Shown here in pieces: positions 15,725 to 25,088 of a stretch of 64,000 bases of DNA. The first letter of the stretch is position 1, and each line of letters starts with the position of its first letter. This stretch comes from Bacillota bacterium (GTDB taxonomy: Bacteria; Bacillota; Clostridia; Acetivibrionales; DTU013). The notes beneath the pieces are model-generated. The model saw only the letters and a program-made list of their open reading frames with translations, searched no databases and had not been told where the DNA came from. The stretch spans positions 1-64,000 of the forward strand of contig JAFABI010000016.1 of the NCBI GenBank assembly GCA_023426125.1, read 5' to 3'. The position numbers and the translations under genes are program-made.

Positions 15725-18700
15725 GTGCGGGTGAGGATTTTGATTTGTTTTAACTGCGGCCTGAAATTGAATAGCGGTAATGACCGTGAATGCCGGTTTT
15801 GCGGTGTGAAATTTTCCGGTACGTGTGCCGCCTGCGGCTTTCCAAATCCACAGGCAGCCAGATTTTGCTTCAATTGCGGCAGCAGGACGGCCAATCCGGA
15901 GGGAGTAAGCTCTGTGGAAAATTATGGAACGCTGGCGGAGAGCAGAAAAAACGTTGCCGTAATGTTTGCCGATGTATCCGGATTCACCTCGCTTTCTGAA
16001 AAGCTGGACCCTGAAGAGGTGCGCGAGATCATCAATGAATGCTTCAATTATATTACCAGTCCCGTATATGAGCTGGAAGGAACCATCGACAAATATATCG
16101 GGGACTGTATCATGATACTTTTCGGCGCAAGATATTCCCATACCGACGATGCCAGAAGAGCAGCCCTGTGTGCCATAAAAATGATGGACCTGATCTCGGA
16201 ATTTTCCAAAAGCATGCTATCTTCAAAAGGCGTCGCATTGAATCTCTCTATAGGGATCAATTATGGATTGGTGGTTACGGGCGGTGTAGGCAATTATTTC
16301 GACCGGGATTATACGGTGATGGGCGATATCGTGAATACCGCTCAAAGGCTCCAGATAAGTGCCGGTGAGGGGAGCATCCTTGTTTCGGAGTCTGTTTTTA
16401 CGGAAACGCGGGATAAATTTGAATATTCCGGACCCATTGAAGTAAAGGTGAAAAACAAGGAAAAGCCTGTAAGATGCTATAAGCCCTTAAGAATCAACGC
16501 CGAGTATTTTTACGAAGAGGAACTGGATTTGATTGAGCGGCAGAAGGAAATAGGATTGCTGAATTCCATTTTCAATGAGGCCCTCAACACCGGAATAAAA
16601 TGCGCAATTGTAACCGGTGAGGCCGGAGTGGGTAAAACAAGGCTTTTAAAGGAGTTTACCTCCAGGCTTGGAAACGATCTGAAAAAAGTATGGGTGGAAT
16701 GCAATACCATCGCGCAGAATAAATCCTATAGTCTGATTGCCGGCATTCTGAACGGGATCATGAATATCAATACCCTGGACAGCAGCAATATGAGAAAGCA
16801 CAGGCTGATATCCTTCCTGGACTATATTCTGGTGAATTGCAGCGATGACGAAATCAAGCACAACTACGATTTTCTGGGTTTGCTGATGGGGCTGGAGCGG
16901 GACAGGGATTTTCAGAGCATTTTTGAATCCATGAACTACGACAGTATCCGCCGCGAGCTGGTGAAGCAGCTGGCATTATTTTTCGAAAGCCTGTGCCGGA
17001 AGCAAAAACTCCTGGTCATCATCGACGACGCACATTGGGCCGACAGCGGCTCCATTCATCTTTTAAACGATATCGTCCCCATGATCAGGGATACGAAAGC
17101 AGTTTTCGTTTTTTCCTCCCGGTATGATCTGAAGGGATTGCTGCCGGCAGAGGCCAACTGCAAATCCCAGGTAAAATTGAATGCCCTTTCCAGATCGGGC
17201 GTCAAAAGTCTTACCTGTGCGCTGCTGAATTCCCGTAAGATTGACGACACGCTGTTTGATGCAATTTTGAAATTTACCAAGGGTAACCCGCTGTTTATAA
17301 AGGAACTGCTCTCCAACATCAAAAGAAAAGGATCCTATTCCGTTAAAAAAGGCCAGGCCTCGATGGATGTAAAGGAATTGGGGAAATTGCCCGAGAACAT
17401 TCAGAAGCTGATCAGTTCCAATATATCGGCCCTGGACGGAAAGGTTCTGAAAATATTGCAGGCTGCGGCAGTTGTCGGCAAGGAATTTTCCTTTTCACTG
17501 GTAAACCATCTGCTGGATAATTCGGTTACAGTTGAAGAAATGGCGGGCATACCTGTACAGATGAACCTGATCGAGTTGAAATCCACCCATACCTCTGCAA
17601 GGATCGTGGACAAGATCTATGAATTCACCCACGAGATTGAAAGAGAAGTAATATATGATAGTATATTGAACAGAGAAAAGGCCCTCTGGCATAAAAAAAT
17701 CGGAGAGTATCTGGAAATAAATCATTTCGGCGAGTTGGAGAATTACTTTGAAACCCTGTGCGTGCATTTTATTAAAGCCGGGATGCAGAAAAAAGCGGCC
17801 GACTACTGCTATAAAGCGGCATGGAAACTAAAAGACGGGTTTAATCTGGGTAGTTCCCTGGAATACTTTGAAAAATTTCTTGAACTGGCAGGCTCCAGCC
17901 CTAAAAATGCCCCTGATACGAGGATTTTTAATGCCTATAAGGAAAAAGGGCGGATCTATCTTATCAATGCAAATTATGACGATGCGCTGGAACAATTGGG
18001 CAGAGCCCTTGACCATGCCGTCCTGCAGGATGATATCAACTTCATAAAGATACAAATGGCAGAGGTTTACAAGGATGCCGGAAAGCTGGATAACGCATCC
18101 CGCATCATCGATGAACTTGAGCCGGGCTTGCGGGAAGGCAACCTCAATTATGGAAAATGGCTGCAGCTGAAATGCAATATTTTGAGGATAAAGGGCGATT
18201 CCAGCGCCCTGGGCTTTGCAAAGAAATCGGAAAAGGTAATACTGAAAACCGGGGATTACAGAAGCCTTTCCGAAACAATGAAGCATGCGGGGATGATCTA
18301 CTTCAGCAGGGGAGACATCGACAACGCCCTGGCATATATGAACAAATCCTACAGATATGCGGAAAAAAACAATTTGCTTGAGATCATGGCGAGGGTATCC
18401 GGAGATCTTGGGATCATCTACCATTCCACCGGAATGATTTCAAAGGCGCTGGAGTTCTTCAACAAATCCATGGACATATCAAAAAAGCTTTCATACCAGA
18501 GAGGGGTTATTGCAGCCTGCATTAATCTCGGGGTGCTATATCTTGACAGGGGGCATTTCCTATCCGCCCGGAAGCAGTTCCTCGAATCACTGTCCATCGC
18601 CAGGGAAGTCGGCTCAAAGCTATATGAATGCGTAAGCCTGACCAATCTGGGTGACATATCCTACGAGACGGGAGACTTCGAAACGGCGAAAAGGAACTAC

Positions 18701-19285
18701 GAAGAATCCCTTTTCCTTGCAAGGAATCTGAAGGCGACCGTGGAAGAAGGGGTCAATCTTACAGGGATTGCACGGGTTTGCATAAAGCAGGAGAGGCATG
18801 AGGAAGGTGCCGGGCTGCTGGATACCGCCTGGGGCATATTCAAGGAAGCGGATGAATTTGCAAGCTTTGGTGAATGTCATATGTATAAAGGCTTTATTGA
18901 ACAGCAAAAAGGCTCCTTTGAGATTGCAAAGGAGCATTATGAAAGTGCCGTGGAGATTTTCAGCGAATGCAGGAATGACCGGAAAAAAATAAAGGCTGTC
19001 AGGTATAAAGGTGGTTTACTGCTGCAGCAAGGCTTTCTTGAAGAAGCTCTGCAGCTGTTTAACGGGGCTGTTTCAGAGGCCGACAAGCTGGAATCGGAGT
19101 ACGAGGCTGCAAAATGCTGGTTTGGAAGATATAAGGTGCTGCAGGCGGCCGGTATGCACGGTGAAGCGGCTGAAAGCCTCGGAAAGGCTGAAGCTTATAT
19201 AAGGAAGGTTGACGCTTGCCGATGGACCGGAATTATTCTAAGCAGCAGATCCGATTTACATATCATGGGTACTATGGAAAAATAG
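15725..19285 (+). CDS. Zinc-ribbon / class III adenylate cyclase / AAA ATPase / TPR protein
   Basis: The 1186-aa protein starts with two zinc ribbons (C8-C11/C23-C26 and C34-C37/C48-C51). A class III cyclase domain follows (about 75-255) with both metal aspartates (D83 in MFADVSGFT, D127 in DKYIGD), the adenine-type Lys and Thr (K123; YTVMGD) and the Asn/Arg pair (VNTAQRL), so it should make cAMP. An AAA/NACHT-like ATPase (Walker A GEAGVGKT about 298, Walker B VIIDDAHW about 430) and a long TPR array (about 680-1170) complete it. This resembles the large cyclase/ATPase/TPR regulators of actinobacteria and other soil bacteria. The start is uncertain: GTG 15725, GTG 15731 and TTG 15740 are all in frame. 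It is divergent from the GAF kinase. Confidence 0.85.
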   Translation: MRVRILICFNCGLKLNSGNDRECRFCGVKFSGTCAACGFPNPQAARFCFNCGSRTANPEGVSSVENYGTLAESRKNVAVMFADVSGFTSLSEKLDPEEVREIINECFNYITSPVYELEGTIDKYIGDCIMILFGARYSHTDDARRAALCAIKMMDLISEFSKSMLSSKGVALNLSIGINYGLVVTGGVGNYFDRDYTVMGDIVNTAQRLQISAGEGSILVSESVFTETRDKFEYSGPIEVKVKNKEKPVRCYKPLRINAEYFYEEELDLIERQKEIGLLNSIFNEALNTGIKCAIVTGEAGVGKTRLLKEFTSRLGNDLKKVWVECNTIAQNKSYSLIAGILNGIMNINTLDSSNMRKHRLISFLDYILVNCSDDEIKHNYDFLGLLMGLERDRDFQSIFESMNYDSIRRELVKQLALFFESLCRKQKLLVIIDDAHWADSGSIHLLNDIVPMIRDTKAVFVFSSRYDLKGLLPAEANCKSQVKLNALSRSGVKSLTCALLNSRKIDDTLFDAILKFTKGNPLFIKELLSNIKRKGSYSVKKGQASMDVKELGKLPENIQKLISSNISALDGKVLKILQAAAVVGKEFSFSLVNHLLDNSVTVEEMAGIPVQMNLIELKSTHTSARIVDKIYEFTHEIEREVIYDSILNREKALWHKKIGEYLEINHFGELENYFETLCVHFIKAGMQKKAADYCYKAAWKLKDGFNLGSSLEYFEKFLELAGSSPKNAPDTRIFNAYKEKGRIYLINANYDDALEQLGRALDHAVLQDDINFIKIQMAEVYKDAGKLDNASRIIDELEPGLREGNLNYGKWLQLKCNILRIKGDSSALGFAKKSEKVILKTGDYRSLSETMKHAGMIYFSRGDIDNALAYMNKSYRYAEKNNLLEIMARVSGDLGIIYHSTGMISKALEFFNKSMDISKKLSYQRGVIAACINLGVLYLDRGHFLSARKQFLESLSIAREVGSKLYECVSLTNLGDISYETGDFETAKRNYEESLFLARNLKATVEEGVNLTGIARVCIKQERHEEGAGLLDTAWGIFKEADEFASFGECHMYKGFIEQQKGSFEIAKEHYESAVEIFSECRNDRKKIKAVRYKGGLLLQQGFLEEALQLFNGAVSEADKLESEYEAAKCWFGRYKVLQAAGMHGEAAESLGKAEAYIRKVDACRWTGIILSSRSDLHIMGTMEK

Positions 19286-19565
19286 TAGCAAGGTCCTATG
19301 AGAATTATGGGAATTGGGTACTTTACACCATTCTATTGACAGTTGCCCGTATGATAGAATAAAAAGGTGGGGAATGACTCGCTTGATGATGAGGTATTCC
19401 TTACGGGTCCGGGAGCTGGGGACAAAAGTTTTCAATACGGCAGGATTGTCTGGCATGGGGCCGTACTCGTCCTGCGGCGAAATGCCATGATGATCGTTGT
19501 GTTTGTTGAAATTTGTCCAGGGCTCCTGGGGAATATCCCCGAAAAAGTTGAAGCGGAGGTGTAGT

Positions 19566-20033
19566 ATGTTTAAAAAGCTTACGGCCATACTGGTGTTGCT
19601 GATGCTCGTGTTTTCAACAATGCCGGCTTACGCCGCAAACCATGACTGCGGAAGCACACGGGATTATTGCTGGAGTAGTTCACAGAATACCGACTGGAGA
19701 TGCGCACAGGAACCTGTAATTTACAAAAGCGAAATAAGAGTCACAAAAAATGGCGGAGAATATAAAGTCGGGTTTGTTACCGTCGATTTTCCCAGGAATT
19801 TTATCAATGACAGGCAGCTGCCGGTTGTCATCAAGGTGCAGGTCTATGCCGAAAGAGGCAAAGCCTATATAGAATTTACTCCCGACCTGCCCGATTTCAA
19901 CAAGGACGTAACCATCAGCGTACAAAAATACAGCGGGCTATTGTTTGACAAGGCATCCAGGAAGAACATACAGGTCAACATCCGGAGCCAGAAATTCAAG
20001 GTCGAACATTTTTCACGCTATGCCTTTTCGTAA
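19566..20033 (+). CDS. Small secreted protein of unknown function
   Basis: The 155-aa product has a clear signal peptide (MFKK, hydrophobic core, cleavage after AYA near residue 23). The mature part has four cysteines within the first 30 residues and then a beta-rich domain without a motif I recognise. GGAGG lies 5 nt before ATG 19566; an upstream in-frame ATG at 19497 is not supported. It stands alone between the cyclase gene and the DUF3307 gene; the 280-nt gap before it contains a TTGACA at 19336-19341 but no good -10 at the right distance. Confidence 0.65.
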   Translation: MFKKLTAILVLLMLVFSTMPAYAANHDCGSTRDYCWSSSQNTDWRCAQEPVIYKSEIRVTKNGGEYKVGFVTVDFPRNFINDRQLPVVIKVQVYAERGKAYIEFTPDLPDFNKDVTISVQKYSGLLFDKASRKNIQVNIRSQKFKVEHFSRYAFS

Positions 20034-20053
20034 GAATGGCTGTAGAAAACCGT

Positions 20054-20085
20054 CCCCCTTGACGATATATGTCCAGGGGGCTTTT
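20054..20085 (+). terminator. Terminator after the secreted-protein gene
   Basis: CCCCCTTGAC pairs with GTCCAGGGGG (one U-G or mismatch) around a short loop and is followed by CTTTT. It lies 20 nt after the stop at 20033. Confidence 0.55.
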
Positions 20086-20154
20086 CATATCGGGGCTCCC
20101 ACAATATGACAGGGGAAGGACCGAATCACTCTATAAAAATTACCGGAGCGGCGA

Positions 20155-20847
20155 ATGGCTTTTTATTATTTATTGCTGGGGCATCTTATAGGTGACTTTG
20201 TATTGCAAACCGATACAATTGCTGAAAAAAAGGGCAGGCATTTGAAGTGGAACATGCTGCATGTCCTTGTCGTTACCTTGTGTATTTTTATCTTTGCCTA
20301 TCCTTTTGGTTTGCTGCTATCCGGTATGGTTTTGCTAAATGGCGCCTTCCATTTTGCCCTGGACCATTACAAGGCCAGGATAGCTGAAAAATTACGTCTT
20401 TCCGGCCTGGCCGGCTTTTTGCTTGATCAGTTCCTGCATATCCTGCTGCTTTACATCATTTCATGGTTTGCCGTCGGTGGAAGCGGGCATTGGCTTAATT
20501 TTACGGCTGCCAAATACCTGCTGGTTTTTACTTTTGTAACCTCCTTTTCGGCAGTTTTCACGCAATTCGTTCTTGCTGCATTGTTTCGGAGGAATGGCGG
20601 CAGTTTTTTTGAAAAAGGTGAAAAACATGTGGGGATTCTTGCCAGAACCTATATGGCCGTTGTTTTTTATCTTTCCCTTATTCTGTCTCCCTGGTATATT
20701 TTCCTCCTGCTGGGCGCTGCCGCGGTGTTTTTTTTGCAATTCAAGCAGGAATGGGACAAGTGGATGAATGCTTCTCAGCTTGCAGTCAAACTACTGCTGG
20801 ACGTTGTCCTGTCGGCGGGTGCCGTTCTTCTTGCCGTATTCTTGTGA
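20155..20847 (+). CDS. DUF3307-family membrane protein
   Basis: The 230-aa protein begins with LLLGHLIGDFVLQTD, the hallmark N-terminus of DUF3307 proteins, and has about six hydrophobic helices including one with HFALDHYKAR. DUF3307 proteins are integral membrane proteins of unknown role, sometimes encoded beside SatD-like regulators; none is seen here. GGAG precedes ATG 20155. The gene is monocistronic and convergent with the histidine kinase gene downstream, 31 bp apart. Confidence 0.8.
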   Translation: MAFYYLLLGHLIGDFVLQTDTIAEKKGRHLKWNMLHVLVVTLCIFIFAYPFGLLLSGMVLLNGAFHFALDHYKARIAEKLRLSGLAGFLLDQFLHILLLYIISWFAVGGSGHWLNFTAAKYLLVFTFVTSFSAVFTQFVLAALFRRNGGSFFEKGEKHVGILARTYMAVVFYLSLILSPWYIFLLLGAAAVFFLQFKQEWDKWMNASQLAVKLLLDVVLSAGAVLLAVFL

Positions 20848-20878
20848 AGCTTTTTTATCACCATTCCTGAGGCTTGAA

Positions 20879-22642
20879 CTACCCCGGGATGAAAAAGGAA
20901 ATCACTGTTCCCAAGAGGTATTTGCTTTGGATCTTTATCGAAGACTTTGGTCCGTAGTAAAGTACAAGACGCTTATTGGTATTTTGCAGGCCAATGTGCT
21001 TTTTATCGAAATTTAGCTCGTTGATTTCTCTGCGCAGTTGTTCCAGCTCAGCTTTTGGAATTCCGGTTCCATTGTCTGCCACACGTACGCAAAGTCCATT
21101 ATCGCATCTTTTTATCCGAACCCGGATGAGGCCTTTGCCTTGCCTGGGTTTGATCCCATGGTAGATGCTGTTCTCAATCAGCGGCTGGAATAGAAGACGC
21201 ATTATCGGTACGTCGAGCATATCGTCTTCGTAATCCCAGAATGCCATGAACCTGTTTGGATATCGGAAACGTAGGATGTTCAGATAGATTTTACTGTATT
21301 GTATCTCCTCCCTCAAGGTGACAATGCTGTTGGGGCTTCCAAGGGAATATTTCAAAATGTCCGACAGGTTCTGGACCAAATCGTTTGCAGTGTTTGCAGC
21401 GCCGGTTGCTTTAAAGATCTCCATGTTTATGGTTTCCAGGGTGTTAAATAGAAAATGAGGGTTGATCTGCAGCTGCAAGGCCGTCAATTCCGCGGTCTTT
21501 TGATGCAGCCTGGACTCGTTGAGCTGAAGGTTGAGGTAGCTGTTTCTTATAAAGGTATTCAGTATGTTGTGCAAAATCGAATCGTATTCATCGTGAAAAA
21601 TGGATAAATCCTGGTTGACGTACACTCCGTTTTCCGCGTCCTGAAGCTTTTGAAGGATGATGTCAATCTGACGGAAGCTTTTTTTCGTCAGGGAATAGCT
21701 GAGAAAGAAACTCATGCAAAACGCAATCAGCACTGCAATTCCCACAAATAAAACAATTTTATCCTGTAAGCCGTACACCTCGTCTTCAGAAACCAGAGAA
21801 ATGAAATCCAGGCCAAATTGGCTGGAATGAACCCTGGACATAAGATAATCCCGGTCGCCGAATTCTACGATGAACATATTGCTCTGGCCGATTGTCTTCT
21901 TGCTCGTGAACTGCAGGTCAATGCCTGCCTTGCTGCTGATTCCCATGGTATCGGCATTGCTGTTGCTTAACAGCACGATCCCATCCGGATCAGTCACCAG
22001 GATGGTCTGTGACTTATACATCTGCAGATCATCCAGATTTTTTTTGAATTCCTCCGGTTTGAGATTAAAAACAACAACGCCTTGGGCGTTCCTGAGACGG
22101 TGGAAAATGGAAATCATCTGACGGGGCTCTTCAAACTGGTAGTATTTCGAGTACCTTTCGGTAACCCACAGGGTTTGATCGCCGGGAGCGGATTTGTATT
22201 CTTCGAGCCATTCCTTGTCATAGGAATCCTTTATGTTTACAATCTGTGAGCCCGACCGGAAATAATTTCCTGCCGCATTGTCCTGATACAGGTAGATTGA
22301 GCCGATAAAGCGTTTTGAGTTACTGAAGGTGTTTATGATAGAAATGATGATGTTCTGGTAGATGGACTCGGTATAATTGAGGGATTGTGCATTCAGGACC
22401 TTGGACATGGCCAGTGTGAGAGCCGGATTGTTGCTGAAAAGGACATTCAGGTCGGAAGAGGCGTTAAGCAGCAGCTCCAGCTGCCTTTCAACCAGTGTGG
22501 AGATGTTTTTTGACCGCAGGTCGATTTCTTCCCTGAGGCTGGTTGAGGCATAGAAGAAGAAAGACAAACCAAGCGCAATGATCGGCAGCATCATGAAAAC
22601 AAAATAGGTGACCAGCTTCCGTATGAAATATTTTCGTCGCAT
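20879..22642 (-). CDS. YesM-type sensor histidine kinase (sugar cassette 1)
   Basis: The 587-aa protein has a membrane helix near residues 10-32, a large extracytoplasmic sensor (about 33-275), a second helix (about 280-302), a HAMP-like segment, the His_kinase domain with QINPHFLFN (H396) and an ATPase domain with DNGTGIP intact. YesM kinases sense extracellular sugars, often with the neighbouring binding protein. The gene lies 7-10 bp after the response regulator gene on the same strand. ATG 22642 is used; TTG 22645 is also possible. The pair is divergent from a sugar ABC operon at 23592, its likely target. Confidence 0.9.
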   Translation of the reverse strand: MRRKYFIRKLVTYFVFMMLPIIALGLSFFFYASTSLREEIDLRSKNISTLVERQLELLLNASSDLNVLFSNNPALTLAMSKVLNAQSLNYTESIYQNIIISIINTFSNSKRFIGSIYLYQDNAAGNYFRSGSQIVNIKDSYDKEWLEEYKSAPGDQTLWVTERYSKYYQFEEPRQMISIFHRLRNAQGVVVFNLKPEEFKKNLDDLQMYKSQTILVTDPDGIVLLSNSNADTMGISSKAGIDLQFTSKKTIGQSNMFIVEFGDRDYLMSRVHSSQFGLDFISLVSEDEVYGLQDKIVLFVGIAVLIAFCMSFFLSYSLTKKSFRQIDIILQKLQDAENGVYVNQDLSIFHDEYDSILHNILNTFIRNSYLNLQLNESRLHQKTAELTALQLQINPHFLFNTLETINMEIFKATGAANTANDLVQNLSDILKYSLGSPNSIVTLREEIQYSKIYLNILRFRYPNRFMAFWDYEDDMLDVPIMRLLFQPLIENSIYHGIKPRQGKGLIRVRIKRCDNGLCVRVADNGTGIPKAELEQLRREINELNFDKKHIGLQNTNKRLVLYYGPKSSIKIQSKYLLGTVISFFIPG

Positions 22643-22652
22643 CAAGATAATT

Positions 22653-23402
22653 TTACCTCTGTTCTCTGTATTTTGCCGGCGTTATATTATAATGCTGCTT
22701 GAAAGCCCTCGAGAAGTTGTGCGGACTGTCATAGCCCACCATGTCCGCGATTTCATACGCCTTGTAGTCTGTGCTTTTGAGCAGAATGGCGGCGTGCTTC
22801 ATTTTCTCATGGCTCACAAATTCGGAAAAATTTATGCCGTTTTTTTCCTTGAACAGCCTGGACAGGTAACCGCTGCTGAGATTGGCCGCCAGGGCTGCAT
22901 CCTCCAGGGTGGCTGTCCTGATATTTTCGGAGACATATTTTTTTACCGTAGCCATGATCCGGTCATAGTAGGGGCTGCTCACCCGCTCTTCACCCGGGGT
23001 GCCGGATTCCTGCCGTGTTTTATATCTTTCGTCCAGACTTTCCTTTATTCTGAGAAAAGTCAACGCCAGCTCCTTGTATTTGACAGGTTTGATGAGAAAG
23101 TCCTTTACGCCGCATTTTACCGCCTGCTGGGCGTATTCGAAATCACGGTAGCCTGTCAGGAAAACAACATTCACATTGAGCTTGCGGGACTGGATTGTTT
23201 GCGCCAGCTCAATACCGTCCATGATGGGAAGACGGATGTCGGTGAGGACGGCATCCACGCCGGAGGTTTCGATGAAGGACAATGCGTCCCGGCCATTGGA
23301 GAATTCGCCCGCGATATGGAAATTGAAGTCTTCCCAGGGGAACAAGTCAACCAAACCCTGACGGATATTATCCTCGTCTTCCACAATAATCAGATGATAC
23401 AT
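22653..23402 (-). CDS. YesN-type AraC response regulator (sugar cassette 1)
   Basis: The 249-aa protein has an N-terminal receiver (E8-D9, phosphoacceptor D55 in VLTDIRLP, Lys in FLIKPVKY) and a C-terminal AraC-type double helix-turn-helix (about 150-248; NLSSGYLSRLF and VGYDSPHNFSRAFKQHY). GAGGT is 9 nt before ATG 23402. It is first in a two-gene operon with the YesM kinase. Compared with the two other AraC-type regulators in this window (about 540-563 aa) it is compact, lacking the long middle region. Confidence 0.92.
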   Translation of the reverse strand: MYHLIIVEDEDNIRQGLVDLFPWEDFNFHIAGEFSNGRDALSFIETSGVDAVLTDIRLPIMDGIELAQTIQSRKLNVNVVFLTGYRDFEYAQQAVKCGVKDFLIKPVKYKELALTFLRIKESLDERYKTRQESGTPGEERVSSPYYDRIMATVKKYVSENIRTATLEDAALAANLSSGYLSRLFKEKNGINFSEFVSHEKMKHAAILLKSTDYKAYEIADMVGYDSPHNFSRAFKQHYNITPAKYREQR

Positions 23403-23591
23403 TAAGTGTTACCTCGCAATGAGACATCAAAAAATGATTATAAATGTCATATAAAGATACCCTGACATATTATTTTATACACTTTATTTACTATTATGTC
23501 AAGTTGTAGACCTTTCAATAAAGATGTGTATTTGATAACATTTATCTGTAGGGAATAAACAATATTCTAGTGACAAAAAGGAGGAGTATGT

Positions 23592-24947
23592 ATGGCAAAG
23601 AAAGCAACGGCGTTTCTTCTGGTAATGGTTTTGTGCCTGACACTGTTTGCCGCTTGCGGATCCCAGGAAAACAATCCATCCGGGGAGACTACCGCATCCG
23701 GCGGCACAACTGCGTCTGAAGCTGCGCCGGAAGAAACTCTGTCTGACAGCGCGAACCTGAGGTTTATGTGGTGGGGTTCCGACGCAAGGCATCAGGCAAC
23801 GCTTGAGGTCATCAACCAGTATCAGACTGCAAATCCGGGCATTAAGATCGACGGGGAGTACGGAGGGTACGACGGGTATTTTGAGAAGCTGACAACTCAG
23901 CTTTCCAGCGGAACCGCCCCCGACATCATCCAATTTGATGCGTCCATGACAACAGACCTGCTTCGCTTGGGGAACGTCTTTGTCGATGTCAAGACCATGA
24001 GCAAATATTTTGATATTTCGGGTTTTGACCAGGGATTTTTGAATAACTTCTGCAACTACAATAACGTCACCGTCGGTCTGCCAAGCGGCGTCACTGCCGG
24101 AGCGATCCTTGTGAATACGGCGGTTACAAGCGCTGCGGGTATCGATATTTCTACGATCAAGACCTGGGACAATTTGATTGAAGCAGGCAAGAAGCTTCAT
24201 TCAAACAACCCGGCACAGTACATGCTCAATTATGAACTGATTACCATCGGCAAGGAATTCATTTTTACCAATCTTGCCCAGCTTACCGGCAAGGAAGTCA
24301 TGAACTCCGACTATACGCTGAACTTTACCAGAGACGATCTATATAAGGTTTTTGACCTGATAGACCGGATGTATACCAGCGGGACACTGCAGCCTGCACA
24401 AGAAAGCGCGTTGTTTGATTCCGCTCCATGGACCAACCCAAAATGGATCAACCATGAATTCGCTGCCGGTTCCTTGATCACCTCGTATATAAACAGCAGC
24501 AACTACGACTTCCAGGATACTGCCGATATTATTTCCCAGCCGGCATGGGAAGGGGCAAAAGAGTCCGGCGTCATCCTGCGCCCTGCGCAGATCATCGGCG
24601 TTAACAGTACAAGCAAAGCGCCCGAGCATGCATTCAAGTTCCTGGACTATTTCTTCAATGACGAGAATGCTGCGCGCACCCTGAAGGATGTACGCTCCAT
24701 TCCGCCGACGGAGAATGCAAGAAAAATCTGCACGGAGGAAAACCTGCTGGATCCGGTAGCAATAAAAGCCGTCGATCTGGCGCTTCCCACCGCCACCGTA
24801 AATCAAAACCTTTCGGTGCCCAATGACATTGTCCAGATTTTCAAAGACGGCGCGGCAAAGGTTGCCTATAAAAACGGATCCTTGGATGCGATTACCGATG
24901 AAACGATGAAGCTTCTGCAGGACACACTTGACAGGCTTAAGGGCTGA
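23592..24947 (+). CDS. Sugar ABC transporter substrate-binding lipoprotein (cassette 1)
   Basis: The 451-aa protein has a lipoprotein signal ending in LFAAC (Cys22), a short Thr/Ser/Gly linker, and a family 1 extracellular solute-binding domain (NLRFMWWGSDARHQAT, then GTAPDIIQFD). It should catch oligosaccharides outside the cell and hand them to the two permeases downstream. AGGAGG before ATG 23592 is strong. A stem-loop follows the stop codon (24962-24990), a common way to keep binding-protein mRNA more abundant than permease mRNA. It is divergent from the cassette 1 two-component system. Confidence 0.9.
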   Translation: MAKKATAFLLVMVLCLTLFAACGSQENNPSGETTASGGTTASEAAPEETLSDSANLRFMWWGSDARHQATLEVINQYQTANPGIKIDGEYGGYDGYFEKLTTQLSSGTAPDIIQFDASMTTDLLRLGNVFVDVKTMSKYFDISGFDQGFLNNFCNYNNVTVGLPSGVTAGAILVNTAVTSAAGIDISTIKTWDNLIEAGKKLHSNNPAQYMLNYELITIGKEFIFTNLAQLTGKEVMNSDYTLNFTRDDLYKVFDLIDRMYTSGTLQPAQESALFDSAPWTNPKWINHEFAAGSLITSYINSSNYDFQDTADIISQPAWEGAKESGVILRPAQIIGVNSTSKAPEHAFKFLDYFFNDENAARTLKDVRSIPPTENARKICTEENLLDPVAIKAVDLALPTATVNQNLSVPNDIVQIFKDGAAKVAYKNGSLDAITDETMKLLQDTLDRLKG

Positions 24948-24961
24948 TTCGGCCCATAGCG

Positions 24962-24990
24962 CGGCAGCGCATGACATGCATGCGCTGCCG
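24962..24990 (+). other. Stem-loop between the binding-protein and permease genes
   Basis: A perfect 12-bp stem (CGGCAGCGCATG / CATGCGCTGCCG) with a 5-nt loop and no U tract. It likely protects the upstream binding-protein message or reduces read-through into the permease genes. Confidence 0.6.
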
Positions 24991-25088
24991 GTATTGCTGC
25001 AATATTTAACGGCATTGCCCAGGCAACTGCCGGAAGCCGGCGGGGGATTTTCCCCCGGGGCTTTTATCAACCGGGGAGGTCGGCTGCT

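Noticed and set aside
19497..19565. Longer start for the secreted protein
   Set aside because: The extension would put 23 residues before the signal peptide; ATG 19566 has a strong ribosome-binding site.
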